A stretch of DNA of 33,017 nucleotides from Oligoflexia bacterium (GTDB lineage Bacteria > Bdellovibrionota > Bacteriovoracia > Bacteriovoracales > Bacteriovoracaceae), in NCBI GenBank assembly GCA_015231955.1, contig JADGAN010000052.1:1-33017 (forward strand). Direction: 5' to 3'. Positions within the stretch are counted from its first letter, which is position 1. The number at the start of each line of letters is the position of its first letter. The notes below the pieces were generated by a model. It was not told where the DNA came from and searched no databases. It was given only the letters and a program-made list of their open reading frames with translations. The position numbers and the translations under genes were made by a program. This document shows, piece by piece, positions 1 to 6,340 of this stretch.

Positions 1-252
1 CCGCTAACTGGCAACTGTCCCCGCTAGCTTCACACTGGAACTGCTAACAAATACTGCTACCAGCCACCCTGCTACCTGCTTGCTGGATTTGTAAAACTGT
101 TTTACTGGAATCCAGTTTAAACTTACTAAAATTATTATTACAGAATGATTCAGATAAAAATATTGAGATAAATAAAAACATGACCGATAAAAAAGATGCT
201 AATAATTTCACTTCTTTTCTCCCTCTGATTAATTGCTAATTATGTTTGGATC
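1..252. other. Non-coding start of window with an imperfect hairpin
   Basis: I see no supportable gene here. A nested inverted repeat lies at 83-115: CTGGATT (83-89) pairs with AATCCAG (109-115), and inside it GTAAAAC (91-97) pairs with GTTTTAC (99-105) around a single T. This could be the end of an upstream transcript, but the DNA after it is only AT-rich and lacks a clean T-run, so I do not call a terminator. The first 80 bases are rich in short CTGC/GCTA words without an obvious period. Confidence 0.4.
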
Positions 253-462
253 TTATATCTGTCCTCTCAGTGGATCAACCAAATAATTAGTGGCTTGAAA
301 TTCTACAATTCTATAGATCATTGTTGGTGTCACTTTGCTTTTGGGTCTTAATTGCGAGTGCAATGGAATATTATAAACCCCAATTATCAGATCGTTTTTT
401 TGGGAGATTTCAAAAGTAATAGATGACGATGGAAACGCTTTGTGGCCAGAGAGGGTTATCAT
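253..462 (-). CDS. Small hypothetical protein coupled to receiver remnant
   Basis: A 69-residue ORF of no family I recognise. Its ATG (462-460) overlaps the TAA stop (464-462) of the preceding minus-strand ORF by one base, as TAATG, an arrangement typical of translational coupling. A weak purine-rich GGAAGA lies a few bases upstream. The product is mixed hydrophobic/polar with no signal peptide, membrane segment or cysteine motif. It may be a real small protein co-expressed with the receiver, or a chance ORF behind a decayed gene. Only the stop-start overlap supports it. Confidence 0.35.
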   Translation of the reverse strand: MITLSGHKAFPSSSITFEISQKNDLIIGVYNIPLHSQLRPKSKVTPTMIYRIVEFQATNYLVDPLRGQI

Positions 463-746
463 TAATCATCTTCCGATTCCCAAGGACTTTCCTTGCCCTG
501 ACACTTCAACCACGTTAAATGAGAAAACATTTGAGGATCGCGGCCGGTGGCCAAGAAAATTTTTTTAAATCCCTTTTCATGCAAGGAGGTTGCGATCTCC
601 TCACCTTTAGGCCATTCATCGCCTAACTCTCTATCTATGTAAATTTCGCTGGCCTCTTTCGATACTTGTGATTCATATTGCTCAAACTCTTTGGGAGTTG
701 CTAATGTCAGTAATTTTGCTCCTACTTTTTTGCCGATCGCTCCCAT
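462..746 (-). pseudogene. 5'-truncated response-regulator receiver domain
   Basis: This 94-residue ORF looks like the C-terminal two thirds of a receiver domain. An acidic phospho-acceptor strand is seen as IYIDRELG (Asp38), a helix follows, then the strand IFLATG (about 63-68, with the conserved Thr/Ser position), and finally GKESPW with the conserved Lys at 85. The first beta-strand and the acidic metal-binding pair that normally open a receiver are missing. The apparent start at 746 sits directly against GGAGG with no spacer and only five bases from the palindromic repeat starting at 752, so the 5' part of the gene was probably lost when that element arrived. The parent could have been a stand-alone regulator or the receiver of a hybrid kinase. 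Family assignment is by motif pattern only. Confidence 0.5.
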
Positions 747-751
747 CCTCC

Positions 752-820
752 GGAATTTCTGCCAGCTTCCTTTTTAATTGTCGGTGCGTTTACTGCGGTA
801 TGGATCAAAAAGGAAGCTGG
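752..820. repeat. Palindromic repeat element, copy 1 (left of sulfur cassette)
   Basis: A 69-bp element repeated at 4387-4455 in the same orientation. The core at 761-820 matches 4396-4455 with one difference (A800 versus G4435). It has 14-bp perfect inverted arms, CCAGCTTCCTTTTT (762-775) and AAAAAGGAAGCTGG (807-820), around a 31-base centre that is also conserved. It does not end in a T-run outside the stem, so it is not a standard terminator. The conserved centre argues for a mobile palindromic element (REP/MITE-like) rather than convergent hairpins. Confidence 0.85.
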
Positions 821-1130
821 TACCGACTCCGACTTCCCGACTTCTGGCCAATAGATAGGTCTGACCTAACTATCATAAAAAATTCGTAAGCTTAAACGGG
901 ATAAAAGTTAATTAGTTTAAGCAATTCCGCAGTGAATAGTTCACGATGATTGGAGAATTTTTTTTATATTAACGAAAGTGTGCTGTAAAATTATGCGATT
1001 TTGTCCATGGATAAAAAAAACAAGACAATTATAATTTTTTGTACAATAACGATATCTAACGTAAGTCTTTTTACGTATAAAATCTGCGTAAATTCATATA
1101 GAGATAAGTATAAATCATGGGAGGAGAATT
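821..1130. other. AT-rich leader region upstream of sulfur genes
   Basis: There is no gene in this stretch of about 310 bases. It becomes strongly AT-rich after 890 and holds several TATAAT-like words (for example near 1030 and 1076-1115), so the sulfur operon promoter probably lies here. I could not choose one -35/-10 pair with confidence. A short dyad, GTAA...TTAC, is present near 1061-1075. I saw no recognisable CstR- or BigR-type operator. Confidence 0.35.
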
Positions 1131-2564
1131 ATGATATTTGAAAGAATTAAAACTCTTGGAATGGCCCATAATGCTTACTTGCTTGCCTCAAAAGGGAAAG
1201 GCATTTTGATTGACCCGCGCAGAGATGTTGAAGAATATGTTCAATTGGCGCGATCAAAGGGTGTAAAAATAGAGTATATTCTCAATACTCATCGCCAAGA
1301 AGATTTTGTTTTAGGATCTAATCAATTAAAAAAACTTACTGACGCTAAGCTTGTAGGAGGAGATCATAAGCTCTTCGAGCATTGTGATATTTATTTGAAA
1401 AATAATGAAGAATTCGAAATTGGTGAAATCAAAATAAAGGCACTTCATACTCCAGGACATACACCAGAAAGTATGACATATGCTGTTTATATAAAAGATG
1501 CTAAAGATTGTTGGGGTGTTTTTACTGGTGATGCTTTATTTATAGGAGAAGCTGGAAGAACAGATTTGCCAGATAAGAACAAAACAGCAGAAAATGCAGA
1601 ATTACTTTACGAATCAATCCATAAAAAGATTTTACCATTAGGACCACAAACTCTTTTATATCCTGCCCATGGCTCAGGTTCAGTTTGTGGAGGAAATATT
1701 GCGGAAAATGATCATTCTACGCTTGGTCTTGAGTTTGCCTATAACCCTGCTTTTACATTATCAAAAGAAAAGTTTGTCGAACAAAAGGTTCATGAACGAT
1801 TACCTCATCCACCATATTTCTCTTTAATGGAAGAAGTAAATCTAAAAGGCGGCATTCCTCTGGAAAGTAGTATTGACAGTATCAAGATTTTAACTCCAGA
1901 AGAATTCTCAGAGAAATCCAATGAAGGAATTATCATTGATACGAGACTTCCAGAAGCTTTTGCCGGTGCTCATATCCCTAAATCTTTTAGTATTTGGTTA
2001 GATGGTTTATCTGTATTTGGTGGGTGGGTCGCTAAGAAAGATACACCTATCTATCTTGTATTGGAAAATAAAACTGATTTAGATATGGCCTATAAGCACC
2101 TTACTAGAATTGGTATGGATAATATAAAAGGTGTATTAACAGAAAATTTTGAAAAATGGAGGAATGCTGGACTCCCCATTGAAAGCTCAGGAATAATATC
2201 GGCAAAAAAACTGAATGAACAATTAGATCAGTTTCAAGTTGTTGATGTAAGAGAAGTTAATGAGTATGAAGATGAGGGACACATACCAGGATCATTGAAC
2301 TGCTATGTAGGGAACTTAGTTGAATTTATAAAAAGTAATAAAATAAAAAAACCTATAGTCGTCACTTGTAGTGTCGGTCATAGGGCCAGTTTAGGAGTCA
2401 GCATTCTTCTTCGAGAAGGCCAAAATAATGTTTCAAATTTTCTTGGTGGAATGACAGCTTGGAAAAAACTGGGAAATCCTACTAAAAAAGGTGATTCTGA
2501 AAAATCATTTTATTATGTTATGGAACATGAATCATTCCAAAATATAGGTCTGCAAATGCAATAA
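1131..2564 (+). CDS. Persulfide dioxygenase-rhodanese (MBL fold plus two rhodanese domains)
   Basis: Predicted to oxidise glutathione or low-molecular-weight persulfide to sulfite, with linked sulfur transfer, in the cytoplasm. The metallo-beta-lactamase domain (about 1-240) retains the three residues that bind mononuclear iron in ETHE1-type enzymes: His54 in NTHRQED, His110 in HTPGHTPES and Asp134 in FTGDALFIG, followed by GRTDL and YPAH. The usual HxHxDH motif is degraded to HRQEDF, which rules out a standard two-metal glyoxalase II. The first rhodanese domain (about 252-350) has no active-site cysteine. The second (about 355-450) has CSVGHR with Cys413. At 477 residues it is slightly longer than CstB-type proteins. 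A GGGAGGAG ribosome site stands just before the ATG. It is the first gene of a sulfur cassette with YeeE/YedE genes. Confidence 0.88.
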   Translation: MIFERIKTLGMAHNAYLLASKGKGILIDPRRDVEEYVQLARSKGVKIEYILNTHRQEDFVLGSNQLKKLTDAKLVGGDHKLFEHCDIYLKNNEEFEIGEIKIKALHTPGHTPESMTYAVYIKDAKDCWGVFTGDALFIGEAGRTDLPDKNKTAENAELLYESIHKKILPLGPQTLLYPAHGSGSVCGGNIAENDHSTLGLEFAYNPAFTLSKEKFVEQKVHERLPHPPYFSLMEEVNLKGGIPLESSIDSIKILTPEEFSEKSNEGIIIDTRLPEAFAGAHIPKSFSIWLDGLSVFGGWVAKKDTPIYLVLENKTDLDMAYKHLTRIGMDNIKGVLTENFEKWRNAGLPIESSGIISAKKLNEQLDQFQVVDVREVNEYEDEGHIPGSLNCYVGNLVEFIKSNKIKKPIVVTCSVGHRASLGVSILLREGQNNVSNFLGGMTAWKKLGNPTKKGDSEKSFYYVMEHESFQNIGLQMQ

Positions 2565-2582
2565 AAGATTGCACTTGGCAGC

Positions 2583-3182
2583 ATGGGTAAAATAGAGATG
2601 AAAACAATGAAAAAACAAATTGCGCTCCAAATTTTCATTTTAGTTACTCTGACATCAAATGTTTCTGCTCAAATAAACAATCAAATTGGAGGAAGTTGGT
2701 CACCCTATCTCACTGGTTTTTTTATTGGTACTTTACTTTTATTAACACTCTACTTTTCCAATAAACCAATTGGGGTCTCATCATTTTATGCTACCCTTGC
2801 AGGAATGATAGGAAAAAGGGTATCACCAAGTCATATCCTTAAATTAGATTATTATAAGAATAATCCCCCTGAAATTAATTGGGAGTTTGTTTTTGTCATT
2901 TCAACTGTCGTAGGTTCATTTATAGCTGCTTACTTTGGAGAAGAATTCAACTTGAGTTGGGTTCCCCAGCTTTGGTCCAATACTTTTGGGACCGATAGTA
3001 TCACTCGCTATGGAATTATCGCTTTTATAGGTGGAATCTTTATGTCTTTTGGTGCCCGGTTGGCCGATGGTTGTACAAGTGGACATGGAATAAGTGGAAC
3101 CTCACAACTCAATGTCGCCTCATGGATTTCAGTCATTTGTTTTTTTATTAGCGGTATGATTGCAATTCGATTTATATATTAA
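2583..3182 (+). CDS. YeeE/YedE (DUF395) sulfur transporter, first half
   Basis: An inner-membrane protein of the YeeE/YedE family, which imports thiosulfate or related sulfur compounds. It has a hydrophobic N-terminus (about 12-30), a second membrane segment at 42-58, further segments around 102-118 and 142-158, and the family motif GARLADGCTSGHGISG, with Cys164 and His168, just before the last helix. The family's full-length transporters are about 350 residues; here the two halves are separate genes and this is the N-terminal-type half. The listed ATG (2583) has little Shine-Dalgarno support; ATG 2598 or 2607 are alternative starts. It lies 18 bases after the dioxygenase gene and 15 bases before the second half, so one operon is likely. 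Confidence 0.85.
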   Translation: MGKIEMKTMKKQIALQIFILVTLTSNVSAQINNQIGGSWSPYLTGFFIGTLLLLTLYFSNKPIGVSSFYATLAGMIGKRVSPSHILKLDYYKNNPPEINWEFVFVISTVVGSFIAAYFGEEFNLSWVPQLWSNTFGTDSITRYGIIAFIGGIFMSFGARLADGCTSGHGISGTSQLNVASWISVICFFISGMIAIRFIY

Positions 3183-3197
3183 CGAAGGGAAACTGTA

Positions 3198-3737
3198 ATG
3201 ATTAATCAAAAAGAATCAAAAAGTTCGAAATTGATGAAAGCTTCTATCTTTGGTTTCATTTTCGGTTTCCTTTTACAAAAAGGAGGAGTGGCAAAATATG
3301 AAGTCATTGTAGGTCAGCTTTTACTTCAAGATTTCACTGTGGCCAAGATTATAATGTCTGCTATTCTCGTTGGAATGATTGGAATATATTTTTTGCAAAG
3401 ATTTCATCTAATAGAACTGCAGTTAAAACCTACTCATATTGCTGCAAATATTATAGGAGGCCTTGTTTTTGGTATAGGATTTGCGTTTTCTGGATACTGT
3501 CCAGGAACAGGAGCAGCAGCATTAGGACAAGGGAATTTAAATGCTATTTTTTATATACTTGGAATGCTGGTCGGTTCAATTATATTTGCTGAACTTTCTA
3601 AAAAACTTAATAATTCTGTAAATAAATGGGGTGATAAGGGAATTCTTTCTTTGAATGAATTTTTTAAAATTAGAAAAGGCACTATGATACTCGTGATGAT
3701 TGTATTACTTACCAGCATATTAGGCCTCTTGAATTAA
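3198..3737 (+). CDS. YeeE/YedE (DUF395) sulfur transporter, second half
   Basis: A membrane protein of 179 residues carrying the companion family motif FAFSGYCPGTGAAALGQGN, with Cys101 in a helix-breaking loop. Membrane segments are visible near 15-32, 50-66, 80-100, 113-130 and 160-178. It should assemble with the preceding 199-residue protein, each supplying one repeat with a conserved cysteine, to form one sulfur-compound channel, as in the split PmpA/PmpB-type pairs. A GAAGGG site precedes the ATG at good spacing. The bias to A/T at third positions matches the other genes of the cassette and differs from the more GC-rich genes further right. Confidence 0.85.
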   Translation: MINQKESKSSKLMKASIFGFIFGFLLQKGGVAKYEVIVGQLLLQDFTVAKIIMSAILVGMIGIYFLQRFHLIELQLKPTHIAANIIGGLVFGIGFAFSGYCPGTGAAALGQGNLNAIFYILGMLVGSIIFAELSKKLNNSVNKWGDKGILSLNEFFKIRKGTMILVMIVLLTSILGLLN

Positions 3738-3859
3738 TATAATGTTAATCCTACCATATTTGATAAATTACTGTAGAGGTCTCACTTTTCTATTCCTACT
3801 AAGGGGCAGTAAATGAAACAGGCAGGATAATAAATTTATAGATAGATATAGGAAAAAAT

Positions 3860-4192
3860 GTGAGCACGAATAAAAAACCCTATTCAAAAATTTCGAAGGA
3901 TCAATTGATTTTGGTAGATTGGTTAGCAGTAGACAGGACCATTTTAGCTAACAAAAGAACATTACTTTCTTATATCCGAACAGCAATGGCTTTTTTTATT
4001 TCCGGTGTTACAGCTATACGTTTTATCGAAACGTCATGGATAATAGTTGTTGGTTGTATCTTCGTCATCATTTCAATAATTATTTTGTTTTTTGGAATTT
4101 ACGATTTTTATAAGTATCAAAAAAATGTTCAAGAATTATTAAAAGGTGAAAATATTTTGCCAGAACCAATGCGAGGTGAGAAAGAGCTTTAG
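3860..4192 (+). CDS. DUF202 (YidH-like) small membrane protein
   Basis: The pattern LAVDRTILANKRTLLSYIRT followed by two hydrophobic segments (about 40-56 and 62-88) is typical of DUF202 proteins, whose function is unknown. The reading frame opens with GTG at 3860; a GGAAAAAA stretch just upstream is a weak ribosome site. The gene starts 122 bases after the transporter pair, so it may have its own promoter or be the distal gene of the same operon. DUF202 proteins are known near transporters and redox genes; a role in the sulfur module is inferred from position only. Confidence 0.75.
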   Translation: MSTNKKPYSKISKDQLILVDWLAVDRTILANKRTLLSYIRTAMAFFISGVTAIRFIETSWIIVVGCIFVIISIIILFFGIYDFYKYQKNVQELLKGENILPEPMRGEKEL

Positions 4193-4386
4193 GCCCACAT
4201 TCCGGAGCCATTTTCAAGGCCTCGCAGGACAGAAGACATCCTCTAACAAGGGGCCGACCTACTGCTGCTTTTAAATTTCAATTTTTTCCTCTGATTATTT
4301 TTCCTGCTGTCCTGGCCTCTTTTAGGATGTTTAAACCGCATTCCTTGCCATGCAGATTGATGTCGATAATCAGAATATTGGGCCAG
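4193..4386. other. Non-coding DNA with scrambled inverted matches
   Basis: There is no gene here. CAGGACAG (4225-4232) is matched in reverse complement at 4307-4314, and ACATCCT (4236-4242) at 4324-4330. Because the two pairs cross instead of nesting, they do not make one simple hairpin. This may be decayed mobile-element sequence next to repeat copy 2. Confidence 0.3.
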
Positions 4387-4458
4387 GGAATTCGTGCCAG
4401 CTTCCTTTTTAATTGTCGGTGCGTTTACTGCGGTGTGGATCAAAAAGGAAGCTGGCAC
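4387..4458. repeat. Palindromic repeat element, copy 2 (right of sulfur cassette)
   Basis: Direct second copy of the element at 752-820. The inverted arms are longer and perfect here: 17 bp at 4394-4410 (GTGCCAGCTTCCTTTTT) and 4442-4458, around a 31-base centre (4411-4441). GGAATT (4387-4392) is shared with the other copy, but the sequence outside is unrelated. A further CTGGCAC occurs at about 4490, which could be a remnant of a third arm. With copy 1 it brackets the whole sulfur gene set. Confidence 0.85.
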
Positions 4459-4535
4459 TGCCCCTGGCGCAAACCTCTACCGCAGGTCTGCTGGCACTTA
4501 CACTTTGACGCCCCCTTAAGTGTTTAATTTTAGCT

Positions 4536-4564
4536 TTGACAATAAAAAATGCTGGCCATATACC
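4536..4564 (+). promoter_or_regulatory. Sigma-70-type promoter for the cytochrome-lipoprotein operon
   Basis: A perfect -35 TTGACA (4536-4541) and a -10 TATACC (4559-4564) are separated by exactly 17 bases. Transcription would begin near 4571, giving a short leader ahead of the ribosome site AGAAGGGG (about 4588-4595) and the small ORF at 4604. This is the best-looking promoter in the window. Confidence 0.65.
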
Positions 4565-4603
4565 TGTTGGGAGCTATTAAGGCCAAAAGAAGGGGATTTC
4601 ATT

Positions 4604-4681
4604 ATGATTAAAAAAACTTTCTTTGGATGTACGTTTGTTTTTCTATTAGAGGCCTTCCTAAACTCCTATAAAAATTTATGA
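4604..4681 (+). CDS. 25-codon leader ORF
   Basis: An ATG preceded by AGAAGGGG opens a 25-residue ORF, starting MIKKTFFGCTFVFLLEAF, whose TGA (4679-4681) overlaps the ATG (4678) of the lipoprotein gene as ATGA. The ribosome site is better than anything in front of the downstream gene, so this ORF probably brings ribosomes to it by coupling. The peptide looks like the start of a secreted protein. It could also be the remnant of a displaced signal sequence after a frameshift. No homology claim is made. Confidence 0.5.
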   Translation: MIKKTFFGCTFVFLLEAFLNSYKNL

Positions 4682-5403
4682 GATGTACAAATAACAGTGT
4701 TGTGCTGATCACTTTTTTAATTTTATTTTGCTTGGCCACTTCCTGTAGTTATAGGAGGGAAAAGATGCAAAGTAGTGATAACGCCTTGATGGAGTCTATT
4801 CAAAGATTGGACTTTCAAAAAGTCTCCTATCAAACAGTTTCAGAGTATATTTTCAAACCCAGGTGTGTCGCCTGCCATGGAAATGCAGGCGGAGTTTATT
4901 TGGGATCTTATAACGCAGTCATCTCCAATATGAGTGATGTAGAACGAGTTGCCATTCATGAGCTTACTATGCCACCAGGGCATCCTCTTAGTGACAAAGA
5001 GAGAGCACTGCTCTCCGCTTGGATCAGTGCTGGTGCGCCAGAAATGGTTGCGGGTACAATCATTTCTACCCCAGAACCAGAACCAGAACCATCTCCAATC
5101 ACACCTCTGATCCCCTCTTTTGCATCGTTAAAGGCCAATATTTTTGATAAAAAATGCACTGTCTGTCACTTTGCTGCTGGGCCGATCAAGGATATTCTTT
5201 TTGAGCGAGAAGAGCAGCTAATCAACTCTCCTCGCGATCTGGTTATTCCTGGAGAGGCCGAAGAGAGTGGGCTTTTTATTTCAGTTTCTCGTCAGGATAG
5301 TAAGCGCATGCCCCCGGCCTCTTCCAATTTAGATCCCCTTTCACTACAAGAAATTGAGACCATTAAGCAATGGATCAATGAAACACTTGAAGGAGCTCGA
5401 TAG
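4678..5403 (+). CDS. Lipoprotein with two c-type heme motifs
   Basis: The N-terminus is a lipoprotein signal ending LATSC with Cys23 as the lipidation site. Two CxxCH heme-attachment motifs follow: CVACH (63-67) and CTVCH (160-164). Each is followed at a suitable distance by a Met-Pro-Pro (Met98, Met211) that could supply the distal heme ligand. The protein is thus a duplicated cytochrome c-like domain joined by an acidic Pro-Glu linker (about 132-140), similar to the planctomycete-type cytochrome domains found in cell-surface proteins. It would carry electrons in the periplasm or outer membrane. Translation is probably coupled to the leader ORF at 4604. A YceI gene follows. Heme binding rests on the motifs alone. 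Confidence 0.7.
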   Translation: MRCTNNSVVLITFLILFCLATSCSYRREKMQSSDNALMESIQRLDFQKVSYQTVSEYIFKPRCVACHGNAGGVYLGSYNAVISNMSDVERVAIHELTMPPGHPLSDKERALLSAWISAGAPEMVAGTIISTPEPEPEPSPITPLIPSFASLKANIFDKKCTVCHFAAGPIKDILFEREEQLINSPRDLVIPGEAEESGLFISVSRQDSKRMPPASSNLDPLSLQEIETIKQWINETLEGAR

Positions 5404-5451
5404 AGTCAATAATTTTTCTTAGCAACGTTAGCAATGAACAAAGGAGTTTAC

Positions 5452-6162
5452 ATGAAAAGTCTGAATATTTTTTTAGTGCTTTCTTTCTTCTTTTTCACTC
5501 TCTCCACCCTAGAGGCCCTCAAGGCCGCAGAGGAGCGCTTCAATCTTACTCCTCCTGGAGACTCTAATCCGAACCAAATCAAATTTACGCTTGGCTATTC
5601 ACTTGGTACGCATGTGGGAAAAGTTTACGCTGGGACAGGATTTGTAACGCTGGAAGCGGGACAGCTTGAGACCCTAAGAGGGGAGTTTCATATTCCCATA
5701 GCGGCCATTCGTACAGGCAACGATGCTACTCGTGATTGCCACTTGCGTGAGTCCTTGGGCCTTAACTATCAACTGGCCGACTATCCGGCCCGCCATATCT
5801 GCGATAGTAACGATATGCTGCCAGAGACAGGGGGTGCCTCCATTAAGTACCCATGGATCCATTTTACAATAGATAAGAGTGTGCTGCTCTCAAGTGAGAG
5901 TGATTTTGCCACTACCCGTAAGGCACAAATTCGCATCTTTGGAACATGGGAGATGCATGGACAAAAATTCTCCTCCGATTATCCCTTCTCTGTAGAGTTT
6001 TCCCAAGATGGTTCTAGCTTTACTACCAAGGGGGATTTGGTGCTTAATTTTGACGATTTTGGCATTCAAGTCAAGCCAGTGAGAGTTTTTGGTTTCTCGC
6101 TTTCTGTGGATGAGATGATAAAACTTAAATTAAATCTGCTCATGAAAAAAGTTGGAAATTAG
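5452..6162 (+). CDS. Secreted YceI-family lipid-binding protein
   Basis: YceI proteins form a periplasmic lipocalin-like barrel that holds a polyisoprenoid or other amphiphile. Typical features are the strand pattern around FHIPIAAIRTGNDATRDCHL (the family's T..D.RD.HL signature), a YP...F strand and the late FGTWEMHG segment. The frame opens at 5434, but AAGGAG (5441-5446) supports the ATG at 5452, which gives 236 residues starting with a signal peptide cut near ALKA. It lies about 50 bases after the di-heme lipoprotein and likely shares its operon. YceI genes often accompany cytochromes, so a joint redox/lipid role is possible but unproven. Confidence 0.78.
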   Translation: MKSLNIFLVLSFFFFTLSTLEALKAAEERFNLTPPGDSNPNQIKFTLGYSLGTHVGKVYAGTGFVTLEAGQLETLRGEFHIPIAAIRTGNDATRDCHLRESLGLNYQLADYPARHICDSNDMLPETGGASIKYPWIHFTIDKSVLLSSESDFATTRKAQIRIFGTWEMHGQKFSSDYPFSVEFSQDGSSFTTKGDLVLNFDDFGIQVKPVRVFGFSLSVDEMIKLKLNLLMKKVGN

Positions 6163-6340
6163 GTCGATTCGTAAACTATTGTAAAAAAAACAAGAGTTCC
6201 TTCACTCACTTCTTCCTTCGTTCTAAAGAGATTTAGTCAGGTAAAGCAGTGTTAAAAATTTAATCACAGCACTATGTTTCCTATTATAATAAATTAATGT
6301 CTAAAAAAAAGTATGGGAAAGGGTAAAGGTAATAAGTGCT

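Noticed and set aside
752-4458. Integron attC sites flanking a gene cassette
   Set aside because: The arms lack the RYYYAAC/GTTRRRY core pairs that define attC, the inner centre is too well conserved, and no integrase is present.
4387-4527. 66-residue ORF reading through repeat copy 2
   Set aside because: The similarity to an ORF at copy 1 is due only to the repeat itself; it is not a shared protein.
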